From assembly GCA_916613615.1 (NCBI GenBank), contig OU744737.1, forward strand, positions 6,406,001 to 6,470,000: 64,000 nt of DNA, written 5' to 3'. Below are positions 24,283 through 36,149 of this stretch, piece by piece. A program made the position numbers and the translations under genes. Each line of letters starts with the position of its first letter. Position 1 is the stretch's first letter. The notes under the pieces were generated by a model that saw only the letters and a program-made list of their open reading frames with translations, was not told the origin of the DNA and made no database searches. The DNA is from Steromphala cineraria (taxonomy: Eukaryota; Mollusca; Gastropoda; Trochida; Trochidae).

Positions 24283-25213
24283 GACAAGAGTTTTTCATCA
24301 ATGAGACAAGAGTTTTTCGTCAATGAGACAAGAGTTTTTCATCAATGAGACAAGAGTAATGAGACAAGAGTTTTTCGTCAATGAGACAAGAGTTTTTCAT
24401 CAATGAGACAAGAGTTTTTCGTCAATGAGACAAGAGTTTTTCGTCAATGAGACAAGAGTTTTAAATCAACGAGACAAGAGTTTTTCGTCAATGAGACAAG
24501 AGTTTTTCGTCAATGAGACAAGAGTTTTTCATCAATGAGAAAAGAGTTTTTCATCAATGAGACAAAAGTTTTTCGTCAATGAGACAAGAGTTTTTCGTCA
24601 ATGAGACAAGAGTTTTTCATCAATGAGAAAAGAGTTTTTCATCAATGAGACAAGAGTTTTTCGTCAATGAGACAAGTGTTTTTCGTCAATGAGACAAGAG
24701 TTTTTCATCAATGAGACAAGAGTTTTTCGTCAATGAGACAAGAGTTTTTCATCAATGAGACAAGAGTTTTTCGTCAATGAGACAAGTGTTTTTAGTCAAT
24801 GAGACAAGAGTTTTTCATCAATGAGACAAGAGTTTTTCGTCAATGAGACAAGAGTTTTTCATCAATGAGACAAGAGTTTTTCGTCAATGAGACAAGAGTT
24901 TTTCATCAATGAGACAAGAGTTTTTCGTCAATCGTCAATGAGACAAGAGTTTTTCATCAATGAGACAAGAGTTTTTCGTCAATGAGACAAGAGTTTTTCA
25001 TCAATGAGACAAGAGTTTTTCGTCAATGAGACAAGAGTTTTTCGTCAATCGTCAATGAGACAAGAGTTTTTCATCAATGAGACAAGAGTTTTTCGTCAAT
25101 GAGACAAGAGTTTTTCATCAATGAGACAAGAGTTTTTCGTCAATGAGACAAGAGTTTTTCGTCAATGAGACAAGAGTTTTTCGTCAATGAGACAAGAGTT
25201 TTTCGTCAATGAG
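24283..25213. repeat. 22-bp minisatellite, about 40 units
   Basis: A nearly uniform array of CAATGAGACAAGAGTTTTTC followed by RT. The unit varies mainly at one position (CATCAAT or CGTCAAT). Two extra CGTCAAT insertions at about 24928 and 25048 mark a larger duplicated block of about 120 bases. One unit near 24345 is shortened. The unit is not a multiple of three and no protein is implied. Confidence 0.97.
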
Positions 25214-25219
25214 ATAACA

Positions 25220-26015
25220 AATCTTACAAGCATGAAAAGTTCAGATAAAGATTTGCCAAGACAAACTGAAGCAACTATAGGAGGACATGACAATTAATTG
25301 ATTTACTGTTTTTCAAAGAAATATTCTGGATGGGTATCATGGTAGTCTATAAGTATCACACTCGTGAAGGTGGCCATGATCTTACCTGCCGAGGGTGAGT
25401 TCTGAACTTCTTGGTCATGTCGAATGCCTGTGTCCACTGCTTGGTTTCGTATTTGGTGTCTGAATCCCAGTTATCAATCCTTCAATGCTTCATCCCCTCT
25501 AACAAGTAGGGCTAAAACGTTTACGCCGGTTGCGATGTCGTGCATTTTATTTCTTGATACCTTTGGTAACTGCAAGTGTTCAAGAACAATGATCTGACAC
25601 ACTCTGATGATATATCGTCAAGCTTTATTCGACGATCCGTCATAGTTAAGCGACCCTGGCAAGTTTATCAGCCGTTATGATTTCAGATGTCCTTCCTGAC
25701 CGTGGGTACTCGTTTAAGGAGCTGTGACTCTAAACCGTTTTATCCAAGTCGAATATAGAGGTGCTTCCTCACCATACTCATTTGTCATGCATTATGAATA
25801 TCGGTCGTATTCAACCTATCTTTTGTGCGAAACATAATATCTGCACTGTTTTTAGTTTTTACGTTATCCGTGATTTAAAGAGGACAACTATATTAAGGGC
25901 TGAACCTCCTATGTAAATGATCAGTGGTGAGTGATTTCCTTTCGAAAGGGACAATATGCTTTAATATGTATCAAAATATTAAGTCATGTGTTTCTCATAA
26001 TGGTGCAATATCCTC
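25220..26015. other. Stretch with no recognisable gene
   Basis: No exon, RNA gene or array is recognised between the 22-bp minisatellite and the next repeat element. Base composition is slightly more GC-rich than its surroundings. Confidence 0.4.
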
Positions 26016-26019
26016 ATTT

Positions 26020-27235
26020 TTAGCTCATCAGGACTGAAAGTCCAGATGGGCTTATGGCATGGCCCGTCGTCCGGCGTCCGTCCGTCCGTCGTCCGTCGTC
26101 CGTCCGTCGTCCGTCGTCCGTCCGTAAACTTTTGACACTTTCGACTTCTCCTCATGAACCATACACATTAGAGAGCTGAAATTTTGTGTACAAGTACCTT
26201 AGCATATGGAGATTCTAATTTGTAACTTTGGTGACCCTGTGACCCCGAAAAGGGTCACAGGGGTCACAACTTTAAAAACCTATTTTAATCTTCTTCTCCA
26301 GTTCCAGAAGGACTAGAGAGTTGAAAGTGATATGTGCAGACTCCTTGGACAATGGGGATTCTAATTTGTAACTTTGGTGAACCTGTGACCCCAAATAGGG
26401 TCACAGGGGTCACAACCTTAAAAACCTATTTTCATCTTCTTCTCTAGTTCTAAAAGGACTAGAGAGTTGAAAGTGATATGTGCAGACTCCTTGGACAATG
26501 GGGATTCTAATTTGTAACTTTGGTGAACCTGTGACCCCAAATAGGGTCACAGGGGTCACAACCTTAAAAACCTATTTTCATCTTCTTCTCCAGTACTAAA
26601 AGGACTATAGAGTTGAAAATGATATGTGCAGACTCCTTGGCCAATCAGGATTCTTAATTGTAGATTTCGTGACCCCATGAACCCAAATAGGGTCACAGGG
26701 GTCACAACCTTAAAAACCTATTTTCATCTTCTTCTCCAGTTCTAAAAGGACTAGAGAGTTGAAAGTGATATGTGCAGACTCCTTGGACAATGGGGATTCT
26801 TAATTGTAGATTTCGTGACCCCATGACCCCAAATAGGGTCATAGGGGTCACACCTTAAAAACTTATTTTCATCATCATCTTTAGCTCCTAAAGGTCTATT
26901 GAGCTGAAAGACTGCATGTAGACTCCTTGGCCAATTGGGATTCTAAACTGTAGGTTTCGTGACCCCATGAACCCAAATAGGGTCACAGGGGTTACAATCT
27001 TAAAAACCTATTTTTCTCCATTAGATGACAGTCTATGGCAAATTTATTTCTCCTTGGATATTTTAGTGTGGACTTCTTTCACTGTCTGATATTGGCGATC
27101 TAGGAAGTGCTGAATAATAATACATTTGTTTTGTAATTTTTTTATAGGTTTTCTTGCAATAGGTGACATCAGTTTCATTTTTAGCTCATCTTGCCTGTAT
27201 AAAGCAAACTTGATATGATGCCTGATGAGCTACAG
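26020..27235 (+). repeat. TTTTAGCTCATC element with 146-bp tandem units
   Basis: The element begins TTTTTAGCTCATCAGGACTG, followed by a GTCCGTCC-rich tract (26070-26125). Then come six units of about 146 bases, anchored at 26211, 26357, 26503, 26649, 26795 and 26939 (GATTCTWAWTTGTA ... CAAATAGGGTCACAGGGGTC). A second TTTTTAGCTCATC lies at 27180. Interspersed elements with this start and GTCCGTCC tract are, to my knowledge, common in molluscs. No coding sequence is seen. Confidence 0.85.
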
Positions 27236-27240
27236 AGCTA

Positions 27241-28612
27241 ATGGCTCTATTTTTCTCATGCGAAATTGGAGTAAGGCAGGGCGAAAACTTATCCCCCTTC
27301 TTATTTGCATTATATCTAAATGACCTCGAGTCCTTTTTAACAGAAAATACTTTTAATGGTTTAAATACGGTGGAAAATCTACTTGAAGAAGAAATTCATG
27401 TTTATATGAAATTATTATTACTTTTATAAAAAACGAAGATCATAATATTCTCTAAAGGTACATGTAGAAAACACTCAACGTTTGTCTTTCATGGTGATAC
27501 TATTGATGTTGTTAAAGAATATGTTTATCTTGGTTTTATTTAGCAACAATGGTCGTTTCTGTAAATGTATTAAACGCCTTTATGGGCAAGCCTCAAGATC
27601 AATGTTCGCATTATTGCGTAAAGTTAATATTTTAGACATCCCCCTTGATTGTCAATTAAAATTATTTGATCAACTTGTACAACCAATCCTTTTATATTCA
27701 TCTGAAGTGTGGGGATTTGAAAATATTATTTGTCTTGAACGGCTTCATCTTAAATTTTGTAAATATATTCTTAAAGTAAAAATGTCTACGCCAGATTATA
27801 TGGTATATGGTGAACTTGGCCGTTATCCTCTCAGTATTTGTATCAAAACTAGAATTATTTCTTTCTGGTGTAAAATGTTGCAAGACCCTAACAAATTATC
27901 ATATAAAATGTACCTTCTGATGTATACTTTACAAAATGCCAAACCTAAAATTAATTTCAACTTAATTTATTCAATTGAAGGAATATTGCGGGAGACAGGT
28001 TTTAATTATGTATGGATAAATCAAAATTTTAACAGTTCACACATTTTAAAATCATCTATTAAACGAGTCCTTATTGATCAATTTTTCGAAATGTGGACTG
28101 CTTCTCAGATTGATTCTTCAAAAGCTAAACTCTACAAAATTTACAAAGTTAAACCCCATATGGACTCATATATTTTAGAATTTCCTAGCAATTTAAGAAT
28201 TTGGCTTACCCGCTTCAAAACTTCAAACCATAGATTACCTATTGAAACTGGTCGGTGGAGTAAAATCGATAGGGACCAAAGAATTTGTAAACTCTGTAAT
28301 ATCTCCACCGGTGACTAATTTCATTTTCTTTTGGCCTGCCCCTTTCTATCAGAATTAAGAAGTAAATACCTCCCTTCAATTGATAAGTATATAGCCCTCA
28401 TGAAAACTACCTATAAACCACTCTTACTTAACTTGGCAAAATTCATAAAAGAAGGTCTCTGTAAGTTTTAAATTATGCATATCACATGTTTATGAATGCA
28501 GCACACTATTATTCCAATATGTATATATATATATGTGTGTGTATGAAATATATTTAACTTTTTTTGTGAATTATGAGAAATAAAATTCTGTTCTGTTCTG
28601 TTCTGTTCTGAT
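27241..28612 (+). mobile_element. 5'-truncated non-LTR element
   Basis: The fragment starts in the RT palm (GVRQGENLSPFLFALYLND, from about 27262), lacks the YADD region, and runs through the thumb to the end of ORF2. Stops and shifts break it near 27427 and 27540, and a TAA at 28316-28318 interrupts the zinc knuckle. The frame then continues to about 28470. AATAAA at 28579-28584 is followed by a (TTCTG)n tail to 28610. It is the same family type as the larger element at 15.6-19.2 kb, in opposite orientation. Confidence 0.85.
27482..28318 (+). pseudogene. RT thumb and C-terminal fragment
   Basis: A 278-residue frame with QPILLYSSEVWGFENI, STPDYMVYGELGRYP, SNHRLPIETGRWS and the first half of the zinc knuckle (CKLCNISTGD). 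A stop follows, and then in the same frame FHFLLACPF. The first 18 residues are probably not part of the ancestral protein frame. It is a dead retroelement remnant with no host function. Confidence 0.85.
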
Positions 28613-29230
28613 AGGATCACATATGTCAAATTTTCAAATCGATGTTATTACATCGGGAACCACTAACTGTTACTGAAAATAGCAAGTTAAAGGTCACTCA
28701 GTACATTAGAGCGAAATTACGGCCATTCTAAGTCCGAAAACCGGAATGTGGCTCGAGTGGGGCGCGCAAATTCCTTGTCAAAAAAAACCTTGTCATAAGC
28801 TGACAGGAAGATATATTCGATTCGATAGGTAGATTAATTGGATGCATAATGTCGAATATTAAACGTATTTGAGATTTTTTTCTTGATTTTTCCATAAAAT
28901 CAAGTATTTTAGAGAGATTATGCATAAATGGATATATTTGTAAGTCCAGTGATGAGATATGAACTTCAATCAGCATATTAGATATTTTGTAGCTTATCAA
29001 AACCAAATACAATTTTAAGAAATATACTCTGTGTCACTTTAATAGAGATTAAATATAGAGTCTATTGTGAATAGATCTGTGTCTAGTATTCATGTTATGT
29101 TTAAGCACCAATAACTTATCCTGTGCTAGACGTCACACATAATTGATTATGAACTCAACATAAGCCTCAGTTATACACCGGTGAGAAAAGCGATTCCTCG
29201 AGCTATGATTGGCTGTACGACCGATGATTG
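28613..29230. other. Stretch with no recognisable gene
   Basis: AT-rich, no array or domain-bearing frame. It lies between the retroelement tail and the candidate promoter near 29265. Confidence 0.4.
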
Positions 29231-29264
29231 ACACAAAGTTCATGTATTCCATAGTCAACCATCC

Positions 29265-29344
29265 ATATAAAGGCTAGATGTGACATACGGACAGTCCCCT
29301 GCCGTGTTACAGCTGGTGTGATATACAGCACTGAATGCTGAAAG
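29265..29344 (+). promoter_or_regulatory. Candidate promoter and untranslated first exon
   Basis: ATATAAAG at 29265-29272 is followed about 25-30 bases later by ACGGACAGTCCCCTG. A short leader without ATG then ends at a good donor, GAAAG|GTAGGT (29344/29345). The next + strand acceptor leading to a start codon that I recognise is at 37226-37227 of the SLC6 gene, so this could be its first exon across a 7.9-kb intron. That link is inference only. Confidence 0.3.
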
Positions 29345-29512
29345 GTAGGTAGATTTAAACAAATAATAGCTAATCCAGTTTGAATAGAAGATTTATAGTA
29401 TCTTAAGTAAAAAAACATTGATTTGGTTTGTCAAATCTATAAAAATTCCAGCAATTAGAAATTCATACTTAACTAAAATAGATTGGCATTTGATTCTCAC
29501 GCTCCTATAGTA

Positions 29513-29817
29513 CACTATCCCCCAATGTATGGTTATATACATTCTGATTTACGAGCCCAAATTCTTTAAAAAATTGTAAAAAAACAGGTTTTTACATTTT
29601 CAAGATAATAACAAAATCATTTCGGCAAAGTCATACTTGCGTGAGTTTGAGGGGAGATGAAGATGCATGATGGGTAATAATGATTGATCGGCGAAAGGGC
29701 GAAAGTGCGAAAGGGCGAAAGTGCGAAAGGGCGAAATTTCGAAAGTGAGAAATCGCGAAAGTGCGAAAGTGCGAAATTTCGAAAGTGCGAAAGTGCGAAA
29801 TCGCGAAAGTGCGAAAC
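29513..29817 (+). repeat. 178-bp inverted-repeat arm plus GAAAGTGC array
   Basis: Arm 29513-29690 is the near-exact reverse complement of 31549-31726. It is followed at once by an array of GCGAAAGTGCGAAA words (29691-29817). Frames through the array read as LSHFRTFALSHFRTF on the other strand and are artefacts of the repeat. Confidence 0.9.
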
Positions 29818-30835
29818 CAGGTAAGTGTTTATTGCGCATGTCTATAATGTACGAACTTACCGCGTACCACGATTGCGTGAAAGTGTCAATGGGCCATTAG
29901 TCCTGAAATTGTTCAAGCATGTTACCACAGCTGTCACTTACTGGTGGAATCCAAGATGACCTTTGTGCTATGACCTAAGGCATGTAACATCGAACATCTT
30001 TAAAGGAGCAGATGCACGGTTTGGGTGATCAGGAGAGTCTCTCGAAACCGAAACTAAATGTAGCCAATTGCAAGACATCAAAAAGTTTTAGTTCAATGTT
30101 TGATCAAAATATGAATAAAAGGTATTCAGTCGTTCCTGATACTTCATTATTCCTCGGTTTTACTAATGGTATATTTGACCCTCTGGAGAAAAAAAACATA
30201 ATTAATGTCATCTCTCCCCAAAGAGATAGAGCAAGTCATAAAATGTTAATCCAGTCTCTGTTTCAATAGGTCGAGTTTTTGGGATGTCACAGGCACAGGT
30301 ATTTTATAAAAAATATATCATTTTACTAAAAGGATGTTGTTTTGTAAAAGAATGACGACAAGTAACACTTACACACATATACTTTTCTGATGTTTTTTAA
30401 ATCATGAACATATAATTCATTGTATATTATAATTCAACCCTAAACGATAAGCAATTTATGCCCTTCTGTCAAATTCGACACAAAATAGATGATGTGAATT
30501 CTTTAATTCGTCCATAAAACCAATTCAATTCTTCTTTTCTTTTATTTATTACTGGTTTTGATTGTCAATGACCTACATTATAAACACTTTCATAGTTAAA
30601 AGAAAAGTACATGTACCAACCATGATGATATCTGGTCTAAGCACGTTGAACATGTAGGTCCATGACATGTTAGGAATATTTATAGCATCCCTACATATAT
30701 TGCCAACTTCTATGTTAATTCTATCCTTCATATGGGTTCGATAGTTGCCTTTCATTATCAATATGATAGCTTTTGATTAGTATCAGCTGATATTAGGTGT
30801 GTAATATCAACTACATTCTGTGTTGTTTTTCACAT
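29818..30835. other. Spacer between inverted-repeat arms
   Basis: No recognised gene. An 85-codon frame at 30012-30269 has no known motif. The stretch lies inside the pair of 178-base inverted arms and may be part of one large composite element. Confidence 0.4.
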
Positions 30836-31237
30836 GGGGCAAAGCGCCCAGGGGATTCGGCACTTTGCCCCTAACTACAGGGCAAAGTGCGCCCCCTTAG
30901 TCAAAATACATTTACGTAAATATATCGTTATGCCGAAATGGTAGATTAAAAAAATATGTGCCATGTAACAGTCCATTTGATAAGTAATAGTGATAGTGTG
31001 TGTTACGTGACCTACACTGACCTCTATGCTGACCCCCTAGCGGCAGACGTTCAGATCAACTAAGTTAATAGAGTAACCTCCCCTAGCCATGTGCTTTTAA
31101 TCTGTACCTTCCCGTAATAAACCTATGAAGCGGACCTGAGTTTTTGTTGTCACGAAACAGTGTGCAAGTTACATTCTGTACATGTCGGGGTGCCCACTAG
31201 ACGCACTTATATGTTAGGGGGCGCGCTTTGCCCTGGT
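30836..31237. repeat. GGGCAAAGTGCGCCCCC inverted-end element
   Basis: CAGGGCAAAGTGCGCCCCCT at about 30880-30900 is the near reverse complement of AGGGGGCGCGCTTTGCCCTG at about 31216-31236. Another related word, GGGGCAAAGCGCCC, lies at 30837. A small TIR or foldback element is likely. Confidence 0.55.
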
Positions 31238-31294
31238 CTCCCCTACGTAGGCCTAATTGCTAATTGTATTATTTTGAGTGTAGAGAACACATTA

Positions 31295-31503
31295 TAAAGA
31301 TTCACATTTGCAGCAATTTTTGTGTGAACATCTGTAATCCATTTTGTGTAAGAAAGAGGAATCGCATGACTGAACTTTACATTATATATTTAATTTATTA
31401 CAGCTTCATTTAGTTTAGATACATTGTCTTTCAATTGGAACCATTTATTTCATTTTTCTGACATCACCTTATATTCCCCCTAAAAGCGTGTTACTGCCCC
31501 TTT
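31295..31503 (+). mobile_element. GGGGCAGTARCACG MITE, 5'-truncated
   Basis: The right half of the family is present, ending AGCGTGTTACTGCCCCTTTAA. It includes the conserved blocks ATTGTCTTTCAATTGGAACC and CTGACATCACCTTATATTCC. The left terminal repeat is missing. Confidence 0.7.
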
Positions 31504-31548
31504 AACAATAAGCGCTTTTGAACGTGTTTTTTGATAATTATAATTCCT

Positions 31549-32148
31549 CGATCAATCATTATTACCCATCATGCATCTTCATCTCCCCTCAAACTCACGC
31601 AAGTATGACTTTGCCGAAATGATTTTGTTATTATCTTGAAAATGTAAAAACCTGTTTTTTTACAATTTTTTAAAGAATTTGGGCTCGTAAATCAGAATGT
31701 ATATAACCATACATTGGGGGATAGTGCTCTTTCGCACTTTCGCACTTTCGCACTTTCGCACTTTCGCACTTTCGCACTTTCGCACTTTCGCAATTTCGCA
31801 ATTTCGCACTTTCGCACTTTCGTTTCGTTCACGTTTCTCGATTTCGTTTTTTCGTTTCTACCTCTACGCTCTTTCGCACTTTCGCACTTTCGCAATTTCG
31901 CAATTTCGCACTTTCGCACTTTCGCACTTTCGTTTCGTTCACGTTTCTCGATTTCGTTTTTTCGTTTCTACCATGTTTCGCGATTTCGCTCTTTCGCTTC
32001 TCGCATCTTTCGCAATTTCGCGATTTCGTTTACATGTTTCGCGATTTCGTTTACATGTTTCGTGATTTCGTTTACATGTTTCGTAATTTTGCTTTGTGTT
32101 CTTTTCGCCATTTCGCAATTTCGAGGTTTAGTTTTCGCGATTTCGTGT
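31549..32148 (-). repeat. 178-bp inverted-repeat arm plus TTTCGC array
   Basis: Arm 31549-31726 mirrors 29513-29690. It is followed by roughly 420 bases of CTTTCGCACTTTCGCAATTT-type repeats. Within this lie two copies of a longer block (TTTCGTTTCGTTCACGTTTC), about 130 bases apart. The array decays into TTTACATGTTTCG units at the right. Confidence 0.9.
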
Positions 32149-32399
32149 TGATCTTTAACGCGAAATTAAAATGGCCCCTCTCGGCCATCATAGAAACACC
32201 ATGTCAACAGGTCCTTATGGCGGGGGATCGTGCTGTATGATCGTGCTTCTTGATTGGCTACAAACTTTATCTTGTGGCCATATGAGGTAACTTGACAGGA
32301 GACCGCTACATCCGGGTAGTCCTTGAACCTGTGGTCGTGCCCCATTTCGACAACCATGCACTTGCAACAAGACATGCTGTATAATATTATATATTTATT

Positions 32400-32760
32400 A
32401 GGCCATATTTCCATCCACTAAAGCATGCTCAAGGCGCTACTAACATTATTTGGTCTAACCCAAGCTGACATATATGCCGCTAGAAGGTCACCACCAACAT
32501 ATCTCTTTACCAGGTACCAATTTCCTGCTGGGTAAACACAGACACATTTTATAAAAAGTCTCTTGCTCAAGGTGACACCACAAATCATTCAACCTGTGTC
32601 TCAGTGTTAGGCAGGGAATCAACCTTTCAAACGCTCAGTTTGTATTTAGCAATGAGCGTGTAACCCAACCATCAAGCGAACCACGCCATTTTGTTGCTGA
32701 ACTATACTGAAAGTGGTCAACTGCGCATTGCAGAGGACCACGTGTAACCCCATGTTTTCA
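32400..32760. repeat. SINE-like dispersed repeat
   Basis: Resembles 42430-42770 over its length: GCATGCTCAAGGCGCTAC, GTCTAACCCAA, TCTCTTGCTCAAGG, CTGTGTCTCAGTGT and GTTGCTGAACTA. Weaker relatives occur at 61910-62110 and 63290-63560. No tRNA head is visible, so the class is uncertain. Confidence 0.6.
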
Positions 32761-32771
32761 TAGGCAATAAT

Positions 32772-33026
32772 GCTCGTTCACCAGCTGTGAGGCAGGTAAT
32801 CAAGAACAATGCCCTGACACACCCCCCGCTGCCTGCAATGAGATCGGATCTTAATCCGCTTGAACATGTTTGGGACATTTGGGTACATCGCAGGGATCCT
32901 CTTCAGAACTTGCATGAAGTGGAAGCGGCATTACACGAAAAGTGACAGCGATTGACAAGAGCGATTTCGACGTTGCGAATACTTCAAGCTGTCATTGAAA
33001 TGTATGGTAGAAGTTCGCGAAACTGA
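32772..33026 (+). pseudogene. Tc1/mariner transposase C-terminal relic
   Basis: The + strand frame reads SDLNPLEHVWDIWVHRRDP and then NLHEVEAALHEK, followed by a TGA and QRLTRAISTLRILQ. This matches the end of Tc1/mariner DDE transposases, where the last catalytic acid lies in NPIEH. The stop probably replaced the conserved Trp. The catalytic core upstream is missing. Confidence 0.75.
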
Positions 33027-33209
33027 CTGTTATTGTACCTCAAGTCCCTCAATGATCCTAGCTATTGTTTTGTAATTAAAATTTGATTTATGACCAGACT
33101 CAAATTGTTGATTTTTTCCACCGATTGGAACCCCATTATTGACAACAAAATTTTGATATACCATGGGGTCAGAGAGTGGCCATTTACAGTCTAATTCATA
33201 GTCAGTATA

Positions 33210-33467
33210 ATGCCATCATCTAGCATCACCCGCCAAGTATTGACCTGGAACCCACAAGGGAAAAGAAAGAGAGCTAGGCCCAGAAACAGCTGGAGACGAG
33301 ACACAGAGGAGGAATTTCGCTTGTTAGGAAAGACCTGGAAAGAAGTAGAGCAGTTAGCCCAGAGCCAAGTCAAATGGAGGGTTGTCGTCGATGGCCTATG
33401 CTCCCTGGGGGGTAAAGGGCCTACGAAGATAATGCTTTTCAATCTCTCCATCATAAGTTTCATGTGA
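33210..33467 (+). pseudogene. Non-LTR RT C-terminal fragment
   Basis: The frame includes QVLTWNPQGKRKRARPRNSW, then RRDTEEEF, KTWKEVEQLAQ and WRVVVDGLCS. This is the well-known C-terminal tail of many RTE/CR1-like reverse transcriptases. It begins inside the motif and has no RT core, so it is a short truncated insertion. Confidence 0.75.
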
Positions 33468-33479
33468 TATACTATTATC

Positions 33480-34110
33480 TTCCACAATCACCCGGACAAT
33501 CATATCCTGTTACATAGGGGGTGCAACACTTGTTTGACTATGTATGTTCTGAGTATCTGCTATTCAACGTATATAAATGTAACAACTTATATCTATCCAT
33601 CTTATCTTATCTTATGTGGCGATTATCTGATGCTTGAATGGTGTTTAACATTGTATGTGAATATGTGTATATAAGTAAATGAAAGAGTACATATAAGAAG
33701 AGATATAAAATTCGATGTCGGATTAATTATTATGATATGTTTGTATAGGACCTGTTACTGTTAATGTGGGCGTATGAATATAAATTTTTTATGTTGATGT
33801 TTAAATTCCATCGAGAAGAACGATACCCTGTAAACGTAAAGAATTAAAAAAGGAAACTAAACTTATTGGATGTTTATTAAATAATGTTAAAAAATTAAAC
33901 AAAATATTCATTGTATATCTCATCATTTACCAATGAAAATCTGCAACATGTGTTAATTCAGTAAATTCAAAATTATTGAAAGGTAAACATGTCGTGTACA
34001 CCATCTGATGCAGTGAACACCTGAAGACTGTATACTGTTTTTAGGCCCTAAAAGTGAAAAAAAGTTTCTGGTCTTTGCATTAACAATATAAACAAAGCTC
34101 AAATATATCT
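33480..34110. other. Stretch with no recognisable gene
   Basis: AT-rich; contains TATCTTATCTTATC-like words near 33596 but no array, exon or RNA gene I can support. Confidence 0.4.
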
Positions 34111-34900
34111 CGTCCGGAGTGGTATATGGTTAGATAGGAAGATGGGGTCATAGTTTTGAAATTCAATTTTTTAATTAAATTTCGATATAAATATTCCATA
34201 ACGACTCACTGAGAAAACAATACGCATAATTTTATGAACTTTGTGCAAATAAAAAAATATGACTTAGGTCTAAAACTGTTGAAACATTCTGTAGAAAACC
34301 TTTAGAATAGTGTATTCGACATTTTGAACTTGTGTATTGTGCCATTTACTTTCGTATGAAAGCAAAACATGTACTAATAAATTATCAAACACGAAAATCT
34401 CGAAAATCCAATGTCATAAAGACATTTTAGAATATATGTTACAGGTATGTTATTACATACAGCTGCGTATCTTAAGTTTGTTCACCTACCTTCGTATTCT
34501 ATTGCAAATATCATGTAATTTGTAACGTCTTTGAGACATCATATCATTGTAAAAATGAAACCGATAATAATGAAATTTCACTGCGTTGACATATTCGTAT
34601 GTCATACCTAGCAGATAGTTGTAACAAATTTGGCAGGTCATTGAAGTGACCAGGGGTCACAATTTCAAAAACACTGATTTCTATTTTGCTCTACAAAATC
34701 CTTAATAAGTGATCAAAAGCTTTAGATCCTATTCATATGTGTTCCTTTGCGTTAATGCAACGTTATACTGTGCTGATTTATTTCCTACAATGTTAACATG
34801 GATGATGTTAATCGAAATTTAAGAAAATCCGAATTTCACAAATATGACCCCATCTGTCTATTTAACAATGCCAAATATCGACATTCACCACCAATGACGA
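34110..34900. repeat. Inverted and partial copies of the CAGCTGCG MITE
   Basis: 34460 onward (CAGCTGCGTATCTTAAGTTT) matches the left part of the complete element at 36150-36772, through TATGACCCCATCTGTC near 34850. The preceding 34140-34400 contains the same interior in reverse (GATGGGGTCATAGTTTTGAA). Two copies therefore lie head-to-head, neither complete. Confidence 0.65.
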
Positions 34901-36149
34901 AATATGGTTTGGGCATGGTTACTTTACACATGGACAGTTGATGTTGACATTCCGCTGTTAAACGAGCAGGGTGTTTCCAAAGGTTTAACAAGATGCTACA
35001 AGTTGATTAATACAGGGAACATCTGCATCCGTTCTTGTAAACAAGCAAATAATTATATACTTTTATAGTAATTAAATGAAAATGACTTTTTTTAACACAA
35101 AGAGGCAGATGGGATCAGATCTAATTAGATGATGATAATAAGATAAGATTAAAGTAATTTATATCTCATTAGAGGCAAGTCATTTTTATTATATTTATTC
35201 AATAATGATAATTGTGGCATTTATGATTATCTAGAGTTCATCGACTCCAAAGCAGGATATGACGGCTGTCATATCATGTAGTATCATAACAGATAGGTTT
35301 TGGTGATTGTTATGATTTATTTGGTTTTATTGCAACACTAGAGTTTACCAACGACAAGCCATTGCTCCTGCGTCATACAGTGGGATTTACCCCCGAGGTA
35401 ATTAACTATGGGGATCAACTTAAAGAAGATAAGAGTTAAAAATATCATCATTATTGGATGGAGAAAAATTGACTGTGCATGCATGTTTTTCAAATGTTAG
35501 TATCGTACACCCATGAATACTAGTCTGATTAAAATCGGCTGTGATTCGAGGAAAATAAGTGTAAAATATTATCTCCAGTTGAGTTCGAACTTTACCCAGC
35601 CCGGATTTCCTCTCATTCACAATCTGAAGGCACCCCTATTACCCGCATGTTCTGACGTAAGCTCATCTAGCCAATCTCAGGGAGCGCAGCAAAAGCTTTC
35701 GATATCATGGTAGGGGCAGGTAACTCCAGTGTAACATTCGTTATACATACATACTTCCCCTCTTGAAATACATTGCTTTCAATTAATTAATATTATATAT
35801 AATACTGTGTGAACCAGATGCATGCTGTCAGGAGTAAGAATATAAAAATTTAGTCAACGTTTTGTGTTCAGCTGTGACAATCATAAAAAGGACGTAATAA
35901 CGAATACATGTTTTGCATTTATTATTGGATAGGTATTGCGATACGTTTTAACTAAATGTAACAACTATGCTTTAATTAAATCAACAATGATGCGGTGGAG
36001 GCCATACACTCTTCTATTGTTAACTGATTGATACCATTGTCGATTATTAATCTAACTATCGAGTTTACCCCTTTACAACAACACAACACTCATCAGTGAG
36101 GGACAAACAAATCAATTGCGTTATTACACAACTACGTATCATCGGCATA
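34901..36149. other. Stretch with no recognisable gene
   Basis: Upstream flank of the SLC6 coding region. No exon, array or RNA gene is recognised. Confidence 0.4.

Noticed and set aside
24283..25213. CRISPR-like array
   Set aside because: Units are contiguous with no unique spacers, and the DNA is from an animal; it is a minisatellite.
27220..27240. Hammerhead ribozyme core (CTGATGAG)
   Set aside because: The word occurs, but no matching GAAA segment or closing stems are found nearby.
31692..32240. Open frames rich in ALSHFRTF or KCESAKVR
   Set aside because: They are translations of the TTTCGC array in several frames on both strands, with no sign of selection on any one.
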